64,000 bases of DNA, taken from contig JXTC01000027.1 in the NCBI GenBank assembly GCA_002914845.1, forward strand, positions 935,201-999,200. The letters run 5' to 3'. The first letter of the stretch is position 1, and every line of letters starts with the position of its first letter. This DNA comes from Trema orientale. Its lineage: Eukaryota; Streptophyta; Magnoliopsida; Rosales; Cannabaceae. The position numbers and the translations under genes are program-made. The notes below the pieces were generated by a model. The model was not told the origin of the DNA. It worked only from the letters and a program-made list of their open reading frames with translations, and ran no database searches. Shown one piece after another: positions 34,252 through 46,282 of the stretch.

Positions 34252-35361
34252 TCATTTGTCAAAAACACATCTTTGTCCATCAAGCATTAAATTAAAATTT
34301 TTCTTTCCATTGGTGAAATTGTGGATAATATTGGTTAAATCCAAAAATTTTTCTTTTAAGGAAGTATTTTTATTTTTCAAAGATTCACATAAGTCACAAT
34401 TCAAAATAACTTCCTTTTCTCTTAAAAATTTCTCAAGTTCTTTTGATAAAAGAGATAATTTCTTCTTGAGAGCATTATTTTTCAAAACAAGCAATTTATA
34501 GTTATCATGCAATTTATTAAAATCAATAAGTAGTTCATTGTATGATAACTCTTCCTCATTACTCTCATTATCAAAATCACTACTAGTATCACTATCACTA
34601 AAAAGATCATCATTGGGTTCATTATTGAGTTCAAGAGAGTTTACCTTATCATTGATAGCCATGAAGCACATGTTGTCTTCTTGAACTTCTTCATTACTTT
34701 CTCTCATCAAGATCTCATGTGTCATGAGCGAACCCATGAGTTCTTCTAGAGGAAGTTTGGTGAGATCCTTTGCTTCTTGAATTGCCACCACTTTGCTTCT
34801 ATATACTCTAGGAAGACTCCGAAGAACTTTGTTCACCAAATCTATTTTAGAAAATAATTTCCCAAGAGCATTGAGAGAGTTAATAATAGTAGTAAATCTA
34901 GAAAATATTTGTGCAATAGTCTCATTTTTATGCATATTGAATAATTCATATTGGCGAGTAAGAATATTGATTTTCGCCTCTTTCATAAAATTTATGCCAT
35001 GATATGAAACTTCAAGCATATTCCATATTTCATGAGCATTTGTGACTTTTTTAACATTATTGAATATATCTTTATCTAAACCACCAATCAAAATATGCAT
35101 AGCTCTACCATTCTTTGAAAAAGCAATTTTAGCATTTACATTATATTCATCAATTTCTTTATCAATAAACTTATCACTAACCTTTTTCTTAAAAATGAAA
35201 GGACCTTTAGTAACAATATGCTATAAATCAAAATCTAAAGATTGTAGATATATAAGCATCCTATTTTTCCAATAATTAAAATTGGTTCTATTGAAAAATG
35301 GTGATCTAGAAGTTGAATACCCCTCATGTGAGAAGTTTTGAAAATTATTTGGGTTCGCCAT
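34252..35361 (-). pseudogene. SIRE-like copia gag
   Basis: Capsid protein. The start codon at 35359-35361 opens MANPNNFQNFSHEGYSTS, followed by FNRTNFNYWKNRM, the copia Gag entry motif (W-N-RM). An in-frame stop near 35222 interrupts it. A 282-codon open stretch (34252-35100) then carries the UBN2 core: AHEIWNMLEVSYHG, ETIAQIFSRFTTIINSL, VLRSLPRVYRSKVVAIQEAKDL, and an acidic, serine-rich coiled region. It ends just before the zinc knuckle at 34150. It is the best preserved Gag in the window and would need only the one stop removed to read through in nature. Confidence 0.88.
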
Positions 35362-35397
35362 CTCAAGACAGTTAAGTCTTTTAAATTTGAGCACCAA

Positions 35398-35409
35398 GCT
35401 TTGATACCA
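35398..35409 (-). promoter_or_regulatory. Primer-binding site, tRNA-iMet type
   Basis: Minus strand reads TGGTATCAAAGC, one change from consensus, two bases from the LTR start at 35412. Confidence 0.9.
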
Positions 35410-35411
35410 AT

Positions 35412-37130
35412 TGTTAGGTTAGCCAAAGACAGACTACCTAAGAGGGGGGGTGAATTGGGTTTTAAAACTTTTTCAGTAATTTTTCAACTATGTAAAAACA
35501 TAGACCACTCTTTTGAAACTTCTAACATAAATTAACAATAACACTAAGCATATAGCAATAATACCAAGTATATTAAGTATGCTAAATATCACACACTCAA
35601 TTAAATAGCTTATAATAACGTAAAGAGTGTAGAGATAGAGAAAGTGCAAACTCGATTTTTACGAGGTTCAACAAACACGTCGGTTTGCCTATGTCCCTGG
35701 CCCTCGGCAACTTACTTTGAGCTTCCACTATTCAGATCAAGATTGTGGGCTTGACCGACCTTTGTACAAATGGAGTGAATTCTTCTTTGGCTCACCCAAC
35801 CTTTATAATAGTCTTAACTCCAGTTCTGTTACGCCTGACCCTGGATTGTTTTGACTCCGGTGCCAATCCTCACCTACACGGATTATTTAGATAATGGTGC
35901 CAATCTCACCAAGTCACAGATTGTTTAGACTCCGGTGACAACCTCACCTACACACTCGGATTGTTCTAACTCCAATGACAACCTCACCTCTCAATGGTTT
36001 TTCAAGATAAGAGTGAACACACTCACAAGCTCTCCTCACAAAATAATGAATACAATTTTAGCTTAGGAGATTTAAGAACAATGCACAATAGATGCTCTAA
36101 GATTGGCTCAATATGATTCGAAAGTTAATTCAATGTAGAAATATGTTTTTGCACTTTGAAAGTAGTTGGATAACAATTTAAGTTCATGCAAAGTCTCTTT
36201 CAAGTCTTAATATAGCTTCTATTTATAAGCTTGATTGAAAACTAGCCGTTTATAACCGTTAGACAAACAATCTGTCATTTTCGGTAAATCGAAAAATGTA
36301 CTTTCGGTCGACCGAAAAATACTAGCAATTGGAAGTGCGGTTGTAACGGTCGGATTTAAAGAATCGTTAAAAAATAGCAAATAAAAAACAGAAGAATCGG
36401 TAGACCGGTAGAATTTTCGGTAGACCAAAAACCCTGCTTATTTTGGCAGTTTCAGTATTTGGCTATTTTTTAGATTTTGACAGCTTTTGGCATTTTTCAA
36501 TAACTGACTTCTAAACTTGTTTTAAACACTTTAAGAGCATTAGAAATCAATTTGAAAAGAGTATTTTGACTATTGCAAACTTTTTTTAGTTTCACAAAGA
36601 TATTTAACAATAATTTATAAAGTATTCATACCGAAACATATTCTAGTTTGCAAATAGAAAATCTCTTTATAACTTTTATCAAATAGTTATGATTTCAAAT
36701 ATATTTGCAACTTATTTAAACTTAAGAAATCATGTTTTGAAGAATATTTTGCCTATTCAAAATTATTATTTTCTATTTTTAAACTTCTATAATAAAATAA
36801 CTATTTTAAGCTTAAGATAGTTTGAAAACTCTTTTGAAAAGTATGAGCCAATACAAAGAGAATTTTATGTGCAATGGACTAAATCAAATATAAGACTAAA
36901 TATGAATATACCCTATCTAAGCATGGTCTTGTATCTTGAATGTCCATCTTCAAGCTTGATTATGATAACTCCAATATGCATCCATCTTCAAGCTTGATTC
37001 TTTGATAAACTTGAGTTAGAACTTTAATAACTATTTCATTACACGCTCAAGTTAAATCATTAGTACTAAATTAAATGTTTGTTATCTTCAAAATAAGAAT
37101 GAATAAGATTGAAACCTCAATTTCCCAACA
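35412..37130 (-). repeat. 5' LTR of SIRE-like element
   Basis: On + it runs from TGTTAGG to TTCCCAACA. It aligns with 29032-30756 through its whole length. Confidence 0.93.
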
Positions 37131-38060
37131 TAGCCTATATTATTAATTTTTTTTTTCATTTCTGCTTTAATTCAATGGTCAGTTACATGCACCATGCTTT
37201 CATCTTAAAACTGCCAAGCCAAGACAATGAAGGGAGCAGTTTCAAAAAACCGGTCAAGTTTAATGGCTCGACGTTTTGACACTTTTGTTACGGCCCGGTT
37301 ATTTTGTTTTTTCAATTCTGTTTCAATTCAATGGTCAATTACCTGTACCATGCTTTCATCTTGAAATTGTTAAGCAAAGACAATGAAGGAAGCAGTTTCA
37401 GAAAAACTGTCAAGTTTAATGGCTGGATATTTTGGCACTATAACGTCCAATATGGAGTTTCTAGAAATTTGCCAAGTATTAGTGCTACGCGTTTTTTGCT
37501 TTCTAACAGCCATAATTGGCTTTATGAGCATTATTCCAATTAAAAGCAGAGGTGTGTAACCTCCTATTTCAATGGCTATAAAAGGAGAGCTCGTCCTCCT
37601 CATTCTACACACCACATCAGAAGCTTTCTTCTCTGATTTCTCTCTACCGTTCTCTCTCAATCTCTCTATTTTTCAAGTGTTATTGAGTTTTTCATTTTTC
37701 TAGCTATAGTTCTTTGAGTATTTAGGAATTTTGTAGCTAGATCTCTTAGTGTATTGGAGCTTAGTACAATCCAGTTCATAGAGCAGAGATGTTGGTGCTT
37801 CACTTACTACTTTTTGTCGTTGTATCCTGAAAAACTATCGCTTGTAAAATTCTCAAGCATTCCAGTGGAGAAAGTAAATCAATTTTAAGGACTCTGAGTG
37901 ATACACGGACCTCAGCGATTAACTATCTTTTATTTTGCCGGATTACTTAATTTGTGCTCAAGTATGGAGCATAACAACTTTTGCTGACTGTAGTTTTGTT
38001 TTAAAATTTATTATTAATAAACGTTTGTTATAATTATTGGGAAATTCTAATGTAGGAGGG
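37131..38060 (+). repeat. Copia LTR fragment with internal tandem duplication
   Basis: Positions 37540-37960 match, in reverse complement, 53.87-54.17 kb, the 3' LTR of the copia element there (shared TATAAAAGGAGAGCT, CTAGCTATAGTTCTT and AGCATTCCAGTGGAG-like blocks). TATAAAAGGAGAG near 37577 is a likely LTR promoter. A 156-bp unit is repeated in tandem at about 37153-37308 and 37309-37450 (U3 region). No primer site or gag follows. Confidence 0.75.
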
Positions 38061-38500
38061 GTAAAATTCCTCCTACTAGTAAGAGTGGATTCTAATGAAT
38101 TTTATTGGTTAAAATTTAAGGACTACAATATTTATAATAAGCTTTATCCTACTTGATATTATCTGTTTAAGAGGAAAGAAAAACTGGAAAAGAAAACGCT
38201 TCATATCAATACAATGGAATAAATACGTTAAAAGTAAGCAGATCAAATGTTCTTTTTAATTGCTTCGTTCCCAAGAGAGTTACATATTTCAATATTCATA
38301 GATATTTCAATGTATTCATGGTTTATAGATTCTATGAAAACAAAAATTACTTTTTTTTTCAGAAAGTTCTCTTTTAATTTATTCATGGTTAATTATTTTG
38401 ATGACAACATTAATGGCAAAAAAAGATAACAAACCATTGATACAAATGATATTTTTGATCAATTAAAAAATATAATTTTTTTTTAAATTTTTTTGGTTCA
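38061..38500. other. Intergenic, no gene seen
   Basis: AT-rich; contains short A/T runs but no frame or repeat that I can name. Confidence 0.5.
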
Positions 38501-38504
38501 GTGA

Positions 38505-39128
38505 ATCATGCCTTTGGGTTTATCGTTAAAGGTTTTCTTACAAGCTTCACCTCCTGCAGTTTGATCCTGCGGAATGGATTCAATGAACTGCGATCGAACT
38601 TCACCGCCACTTCCGTCGTCGACGCACCATGTATGTCTTGGTACGTCACGTCACTCACCTTCACACTAGACACCTAGCCAGGGCACCCCTGCATGTTCAC
38701 CATCCCCGCGTACTGGAACATGATGTTCCTATCGAACCCGCTGCTCGGCCTTCCCCACGACTTTATCCTGAGGCCGTTTTGGGTGCTCGAAAACGTCGCT
38801 GTCTTGACGGTTACGTTCTGGACACTGGCCTCCTTGAGGTCCCAGCTGAGTTTGCCGATGCTAATACTGTGTCTGTGTCTGCATGCGATGTTTTCGATCC
38901 AGAGGTTTTTGGTGCCGCAGCCAATGGAGACGCAGTCGTTGCCGATTCTGATCTTAGAGTTAAGGATGGTGAAGTCCTTGGAGAGCTGGACATGGATGTT
39001 GTCGGTGTTGGGGCTGTTGCCAGAGGCAATGATCTTTACGCCTATGTTTCAACAGTCGTTGATGACGATGTGGCACTAGTGGCTGTTGAGGGATGTGAAT
39101 CCTATGATCTTGATGTTTTTTGAGTTAG
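38505..39128 (-). pseudogene. Polygalacturonase (GH28) pseudogene
   Basis: Polygalacturonases are secreted cell-wall enzymes that hydrolyse pectin. Read on minus, one frame gives about 200 residues of the right-handed beta-helix: NIKIIGFTSLNS, SGNSPNTDNIHVQLSKDF, IGNDCVSIG, QNGLRIKSWGRPSSGF, and VSDVTYQDIHGAS. It is dead: in-frame stops occur three times (near 39087, 39060 and 38680); motif NTDG is NTDN; catalytic DD is ND in GNDC; the GHG histidine motif is replaced (CRHRHS). About 15 residues (the IVIDQNYCP region) are missing near 38685. The N-terminal third is absent. Sequence is clearly GC-richer than its surroundings, and no intron is seen. Open frames on the + strand here are shadows. 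Confidence 0.92.
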
Positions 39129-40499
39129 AAATTCATAGTCTTCGCATATACACACAGCAAAACTCTCTTATTATTATTATTATTATTATGCATAGGAAAC
39201 CTATTTAATTGTATAGAAACTTATTATTTTATTTATCATTAAAATCCCCATTAAGCAAATATATTCTAATTTTGACAACGGACGTTCACATTAATATCTC
39301 ATAATTATTTATTAAATATTATGGATATGATATTTTTGGTCTTTTAGCAGTACTTCACAATTTCTTTCCCCGACAATATTGAAAACTAAAACTTCGACAA
39401 TAGTATTAGTATCAATATCAGTTACAATAATTAATCACTGCCTAAATATAATTGTTCCCATAACAAACAAATTAAAACCATTCTCAGTTGAAATCTTCTA
39501 AGAACAGTACCAATTGATCTACTAGGTCAATTGGTACCAACTAACTTTGTAAGTCTTTTTTAAATTCGAGACCTAAAATTCAAGTAGTGTTGGAAACGCA
39601 CTGAGACAGGATTATGTCAAATTAGACAAATCCTACCGTGGACCCCATAGAGGTCAATACGAGCTTATCGTAATACTTTGAATTGGTCAGAAGATATCAA
39701 TCGTAAAACAAGTCCAAGCGTGTCCAATAGTTGGCATCCGTATAAAGTTGCATTAAGGATCTAAACTATATCCAATCCAATAGATTTTTTTTTTACTTAT
39801 TTATAAGTATATTTTTTTGCCGTTGGATCATATATTTAATTATAAAGAGTTTAATGTATTTTTTGTTTTTTTTTGAAAGGACTGGGTTCAATATATTGAA
39901 TAATTTATGTATACATAAATAGCATTTTATTATAGATCTACGTACATAGCATATCTATTTCTTTATCCTTTCCATTGATTGGTTACCTTTAAATAAATAA
40001 ATGGTACCATTTGTCTTTCTATAATGATAATAATTACAATAATAATTAATGGATATAAATTAATGAATATATTGTTCCGCAATATTACTGGTTTTGGTTG
40101 ATGATCACATGACAGCCCACAATGTGTATAGAAACCAAACTTCTTGCATCCTGCGGATAAAAAGGCAAAGTATGTTTTCTTTCTTTTTTTCAATATTATA
40201 TGTATAAATTTTACGTAGATATATAATGAGAAAACTATAAATTTAGAATAAATTAATATTCTGAATAAGTAGCTAAGTAATATGTCTTCGAATTCGAAAT
40301 ATGGAGATGAAACGTACGACGAGGCTGCAATCAGTGTTTTCGGAGGTTTTAAAACTTAAAAGGGCAAACCTACAATACAATACTAGTGATGATGTATGCA
40401 CGGTTTGCCTTGTCTAATTAAGCCTCAGGGCTTCCCTGTTTTTGGCAACTTTTGTTTGTATAAGTAACCAAAATAATTGTTGACCTTCTAGATTACATG
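39129..40499. other. Intergenic
   Basis: AT-rich without a gene. Contains an (ATT)n microsatellite at 39168-39189 and a perfect hairpin at 39507-39537. Confidence 0.5.
39507..39537. repeat. Perfect 11-bp hairpin
   Basis: Arms GTACCAATTGA (39507-39517) and TCAATTGGTAC (39527-39537) around a 9-base loop. Confidence 0.85.
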
Positions 40500-40504
40500 G
40501 TGTT

Positions 40505-41104
40505 TGTTGACAGAGGTTTTGTCAACAATAGATTTAATGGATTGCGAGATGTGGCTTGTGTGTGAAAATGATTGATAAAGCAAAGCAAATAAGAAGACAA
40601 GAATTTTATAGTGGTTCAGCCCCAAAAAAGATGAGCCTACGTCCATTGTTTTTCACTATTTTCGAGAGAATTACAAGAGCTTCTCTAGGTCTCAGGGTGA
40701 GAGTAGAGATAATTATAGAATGTAGTGAAGTATTTGTGAGGAATTGTGTCATGAATTATAATGAGACTGAGCCCCCTTTATATAGATGAGGGTGGCTCAA
40801 TATTTCCTAATTATGAAAACAGGTAACTGCATAATCAGAAAATACAATTTTGGGTAACAATATACAATCGAGTAATATATCAAATTAAATGGGTTGCTCG
40901 ATCTCCATGCAGAAGCTTGTTTCTTTTTCTTTATAATTACTCGTTTGAAGAAGCTTGATCTAGTTTCCCTTTTATGATGGTCGCCTTTTAACTCACTCAG
41001 ATAAGGTCGAACTTCGATCAAAAAAGCATACATGCGACCTGATGGGTTCAACTCAATCGTTGACTTTTCTTCGTTTAACAATTTAGATTTAAGATCACAT
41101 AACA
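40505..41104 (-). repeat. 3' LTR of gypsy element
   Basis: On + it runs TGTTGACAGAGG to CACATAACA. It matches 50875-51474 closely over 600 bp. A TATA-like block and GGTGGCTCAATA lie near 40780-40800. Confidence 0.95.
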
Positions 41105-41599
41105 ATTGCCCCTAGCTCCATCAGTCTTTCAGAGCTGAATGGAGCTTCCTACTCTGACAAGTGCGATATCAAGAATGCGTTGTTATGAGGTCATCTCGAA
41201 ACCCTTGAAGAGTCGCCAAATCTTGAATCATACCTTTCCAGAACTATGCATATCTTTTCCTGACAGATACAACCACGTGCCACCTTTTCTCAGAAGATTA
41301 GCGAAGCTTGAGGAGACCTCTCTGTTTCTCGAGCAGACGTGATGTCAGATGTCATTTCAAATTGAGACGTTTCAAATCGAGATTTTATATTTCGAAAATT
41401 AAATCCATTTAACTTCAGAAATCAATTCCCGCGTGAATTTCGACCATTAGATCCAAAAATTAAATGTCTTGATCTATGGCTGTGATTTAATGAATCTTGA
41501 GATATATAAGTAAAAACCCATTGTCTTCTTCTATTTCATTTTCACTCTAAAATTCGAAACACTCATAAGACAGAAATTCTCTCGGTGCCCTCTTTTGCT

Positions 41600-44500
41600 T
41601 CAGTTTACTCAAAGTCACCATTTTTTCCGATGACCTTCAAAAAGCCTTCTCCTCCGTCACCAACAAACTGCTTCAATTTCCTCCAACGACGCCAGTCCAG
41701 AAGATTTTTCCAGAGGTTTTCTCAACAAAAAAGTCGGTGACTCTCTCTCTTTTCTCCATTTTTATTTTCTTTGACAAATCACCGTTTGTAAAATCTGATA
41801 ATATACTCAGAATAATTATAGAACTTAGAACCAGGGAACTTCACCTCCTGAACTTCTTGAATCATGAAATGAAATTGAATTCAGAATCTCATTTTTAGAA
41901 GAACAGTAGATATGAAGAAATTTGGAATTGGGTGTAGAAAGGATAAATTCCAGAAACTGAAACAGAACTATAGCATCATAAGATTCATATATTCGGATGA
42001 ACTATAGTCACGCGGATTGCTGCATTTCCTTGAATATAGAAGATTAGATCGAAGGAACTTGATGAATCGCATGTCGAACTGCTAAAATGCGACTCGAACA
42101 TATAGGATAGAAACCATCTGGATTGTCGAACCCATTGAATGGTCTAAGACTTCAACCAGGTTGCGAACGCATATAGATAACACAATTTTTAGGGTTTTTA
42201 CCCCAAAATTGCTTGCATATAGCGAGCAGTATACCTGCAATAACAAAAACTAGTACGCCCATTTCTAGGTCGCACTTAGATTAGTTTATAAATTAATTTA
42301 TGATTTTACCTGTAGAATGATGCTCGTACAGGATTAAATATTTCCTATGTTTATTTTTTCAGATTTCTAGTAGTGAGGAACTTAGGGAAGGGAATGCGTT
42401 CTCTGGTGAATCGTTATTCTCAGATACGAGCACTAGCTCTATAGTTCTTGAGGATTATCTTGAGCCGGAACCCGAAGTAGAGATAACCGGGACTAGGTAA
42501 AGTAGCCCTCGCATAGGCGATCTCCCTCAAGACCGGTGGCCTCAACACATTAGGGATGCTCCTGAATATGCGAAAGGTTATAACTATGTAGAGGGAGATT
42601 GGTCATGCACCAATGTAAAGACGAGCTGTACAACAAACAAGCTCGAAAAAATCGCTCGAGTCTACAAGATCGATGTACCCCTTTGCCTGCCTACAGAATT
42701 TAATCGACCATACACTCTCCTCCTCACGGCACCGCTTCATTCTCAGACGCAGTTTTCAAATGTGGCGTCTACCTCCTGCTCCATCCATACATTAAATTGA
42801 TCATCGACTATTATGGAGTCGTCTCCTTCCAACTAAACCCAAACACATATAGATACATAGTAGGCTTGTATATACTATACCACAAACTTAGTCTAGGATC
42901 TCCTACACCTGAAAAATTCACTTGTAACTACCAAGTGAAATCGAACTCTTCAGACTTCGGCTTCTTCTACGTGAGCAAGTGGTCGAATCAAGCGATAAAA
43001 ACCATCCATGGAGTTCGTAACAATATGAGAAAATAGAAGAATCCATTTTTCCACTTTGATTATGCTAATAACGGATTCTTCCAAAACTCTGGTAGGTAGC
43101 CTTTAACTTTAATTTACTCTAGAAATATATATTTATCTGATCGCATTTGTATGTCATCGCTGATAACAAAGAGCGCCCAGGACTCAACAAAGAATAGCTC
43201 GCAAGAGTATATAAAATAAACGACCTTCCAACAGAAGACTTCAATTGGAAGAAACTTGGGACAACCAAGAACTTAATCGCTTGTGGGCTGTTCCCAAGGG
43301 GCGCTGCTCTTCCATATTCCACCAACCGTCCAAGCAACCCCTCGAGCTCGAAGAAGAAGAAATCGAGGAAGCAAAAAGAGACGGGTGCTTCATCTTCTAA
43401 ACCCAGAAAACGAAAAGCACCTTCCTCTCCTATTGCTCCAAATCCACCATCTCCAGAAGCTCCATCTGCACTAATATCTCAGCCGTAAGAAAGTAATTTT
43501 CCTATTATTCTTTCCCTTTGTTGCATAACATACCTCGCATATTAACTAATCTTATTTGTGCAGAAATGACGATCGGCAACGGACTGCAAGCACCCCCTTC
43601 AACACTGGGGTCAATGGAAAAATCCAAGACTCCGGACAACACGCCCCCCTCCTCAATGAAAAGGAAGGAGAAGGTCGACAGTTCAAAGAAGCAAAAAGTC
43701 GCCTTCGAGGACGTCCCTATAAGCTCGTCTCCTCCTCAGCCTACTAAAACTACGAGCCAGCCTGAGCCATCCAACAAGGAACCGGCCACTTCCTCCGGGG
43801 AAGCTAGCCAAGCCGACAAAGACGAAGAATTTCTTGCACTCCTTCGTCAACTGCCAGAAAAGGCTAGCCTGAGTGCGGCCTTCATCGATCGTTTCACTTC
43901 CGAGGAAGCCTCGGAAAGAATGAAGTGACGACCTGTCAAAGTCACATTCGGCGCTGCAATAAGGATGTTGGCGAACGTAAGTATCTTCATTCTCTCACCT
44001 CTCGTTGCACTTTCTCTGTACTAATATGCTTGTTATATTTCAGACTGCTGCAGCTGCTGTACTGATGTATGAACTAGTCCTTGAGTGCATGGAGAAGGGT
44101 GAAAAGGTCAAAGAAATAGCCCAAGCGTTTGAGGACCTGAAGAAGACTGGCGAAGACGAGAAAAGCTCCTTCGAGTCAGAGAAAAAGTAGCTGCAGGATT
44201 CTTTGGCATAGGAGAAGTTGGAGAAGCAAAGGCTCAAGGAGGAAAATAAGGAGCTCAAAAAGACCATCTCTCACTATCCAGATGCCTTGAAAGAGGCAGG
44301 TCGCAAAGCAGTTGAGGAGTTCAAAGCTACAGAAGGCAAAGAACTCGAGGAAAAAGCTAGGGATCTTGCCTCGTCGACCATTATTTATAATATCTTCTAC
44401 GAGCATCAAGAGTTCAACTTTTCCATCCTTGGCAAAGATGTTGTCGAACTTGTTGAGAGTTGGAAGCGGAGTGAGGCCGCGAAAGCTTCGAAAGCAGGGG

Positions 44501-44640
44501 GGGAATGCACCTGCAGAATAGGCTTTATATATTTTGTTTTATATATTGTAAAATTAAAGACAAATGCGGGCTTATCCCGTTTATTTTGTAATATTTTACT
44601 CGCACACGGGTGTGGGCTTTAATTTATGAACTTTAACTTG
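41600..44640 (+). pseudogene. Antisense extra gene of gypsy element (transposase-gypsy-type family)
   Basis: Genes of the Pfam family called putative gypsy-type transposase are often carried antisense in Tat elements; their role is unknown. Pieces seen on +: a short first exon near 41630-41736 ending TCG/GTGACT, with intron closing at TTTTTTCAG 42361; a second exon with EELREGNAFSGESLFSD; a core whose frame has a stop at 42498-42500 and a frameshift near 42750, then IDYYGVVSFQLNPNTYRYIVG and FYVSKW, the family signature (42797-43036); a lysine/serine/proline-rich low-complexity part (43518-43928); and a glutamate/lysine-rich coiled coil (44040-44520) with KEENKELKK-like heptads. Stops break it, so no intact product is expected. 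Exon limits are approximate. Confidence 0.75.
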
Positions 44641-45165
44641 TTTATCTTTTGTTCTTGTAAAACAAAAAACAAATCTCACATCGCATAATATATATAGATG
44701 CATAATTTTATCAAGTAGTCAATCACTAAGTGACTGATCGGTACGCTATACATGATATGGCATGAAGCGAGGAAAAAATCTTGAGATTTTAAGAAATTTT
44801 AGATATTTGGCGATCTAAAATTGCAACCCCTCTAAATGAACGTTTGCATAGTCCCTTAGGAAGCGAGTAAGAGATAACATTCTGATCCCACTGCCCCCCG
44901 AGTTTTATAGTATTTGAAGACTACCATAAAACTATAAGAGACGAACTAATATATAAGAGTAATGTGATGATAAAATTGAGGTAGTAATCGAAAAAATGAT
45001 ATCTTTATTGATGAATTTAGATGAATAACAAGATGCCTCCTAGGTCTTTTTGAAGATCTATGAAGATATACATGAAGATTTACTGATAATATCGACGAAG
45101 TTGTTCTGTATTCTAAGCCTGCTCGATCTTTTGTCCTCCAGTGCGGCTAGCTTATATGTCCTAGG
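44641..45165. other. Spacer between antisense gene and integrase end
   Basis: No frame on either strand. It is where the convergent transcripts of pol and the antisense gene would end. Confidence 0.5.
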
Positions 45166-46282
45166 TCAATTGACAGCATCAATAACATAAGGTCCTTCCC
45201 AAGAAGGTCCAAATACACTAGCACCATGCTCTTTAGTGTTAGGTAGAACTTGTCGAAAAATAAGATCACTAACTTCAAATTCTCTATTTTTGACTTTAGA
45301 ATTATAATATCGAGCAGTACGTTGTTGATATGATGCGATCCTTAGTTGAGACTGCTCGCGCCTTTCTTCCAAAAGATCGAGCTCAATCCTCATCAGTGAG
45401 TAGTTTTGATCTTGCTCATAAGTAGATCGTCGTAGAGAGCTCGCACAAATTTCTATTAGCACCATTGCTTCGTACCCATAAGCTAAAGAGAATGGACTTT
45501 CTCCAGTAGTAGTTCGTTGAGTGGTGCAATAAGCCCACAATATTTCGGGGAGCACCTCTGGCAAAGCTCCTTTGTGCTCTTCCAGCTTCATCTTTAGGTT
45601 CTGTTTAAGTATTTTGTGGATGAACGACGGCAGAGAAGCTTTTCTTTATTCCCAAGTTATCGCAAAAGTTACGAAACTTATCGCAATTGAATTGTTTCCT
45701 ATTATCAGAAATTATAGTATGTGGTATACCATAGAGGCAGATTATAGACTTGTAGACAAAATCTATCATCTTCTGTGCTAAAATGGTACTTAAAGCTTCA
45801 GCTTCTGTCCACTTGGTGAAATAATCTACTGTGACCGCTGCATATTTCAATCCACCTCACGCCAATAGGAGCATTCCAATAATATCAATTCCTCAAACTG
45901 CGAATGGCCATGGACTAGTCATCGAAATTAAAGGAACATGAGGCATTCAAGGAATAGTTGCAAATCGTTGACGTTTGTCGCATTTCTGTGTGAATTCTAT
46001 TGCATCTTTCTTCATAGTAGGCCAAAAATACCCTTGTCTGAGAGCTTTGTTTACTAGTGCCTAGCCCCCAGAATGGTTCCCACATATTCCCTCATGAATT
46101 TCCCTCATAATACAGTGTGCCTTTTCTTCATCAACATATAACAATAATGGCAAGCTAAAACTTTTTCGATAAAGCTTCCCATCATAGACAATATAGCGAG
46201 CTGTCTTCATTCGAAGTTGCTTTGTATCATCTTTGTTCTTGGGGAGATCGCCATCTTGTAGATACTTCATTATAGGATCCAT
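45166..46282 (-). pseudogene. Gypsy integrase remnant
   Basis: On minus: zinc-binding start HCIMREIHEGICGNHSGG at about 46061-46130 (H2C2 domain); the core at 45605-45850 with VDYFTKWTEAEAL (first catalytic Asp) and IISDNRKQFN (second, family SDNGRQF); then HPQNT runs directly into ILKQNLKMKLEEHKG after a small frame-changing deletion near 45614. The missing residues normally include NGQVEA, so the third catalytic residue (Glu) is gone. The C-terminal portion to 45166 with AYCTTQRTTTGESPFSLAYG is intact family sequence. Cannot integrate. Confidence 0.93.

Larger units (their letters stand above)
29032..37130 (-). mobile_element. SIRE-like copia element with LTRs but pol largely deleted
   Basis: LTRs at 29032-30756 (1725 bp) and 35412-37130 (1719 bp) are highly similar end to end. 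The primer site lies next to the right-hand LTR, so the element reads on minus. Gag is present, followed by protease/pre-integrase and integrase C-terminal scraps, and then nothing that looks like reverse transcriptase or RNase H. About 2.5 kb of repetitive noncoding DNA (30,757-33,250) fills that place. Flanking 5-mers GGAAT (left) and TAGCC (right) do not match, so either an end was lost or the LTRs come from different insertions. Confidence 0.9.

Noticed and set aside
38811-39029. A minus frame rich in Thr/Ser/Ala
   Set aside because: Same strand as polygalacturonase but the wrong frame.
38629-39123. A 164-codon open frame on the + strand (and an overlapping one at 38693-39079)
   Set aside because: The minus strand clearly encodes a broken polygalacturonase in register; the + frames are antisense shadows produced by GC-rich codons.
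39560-39800. A possible SINE or LTR near the hairpin
   Set aside because: No A/B boxes, no duplication and no partner.
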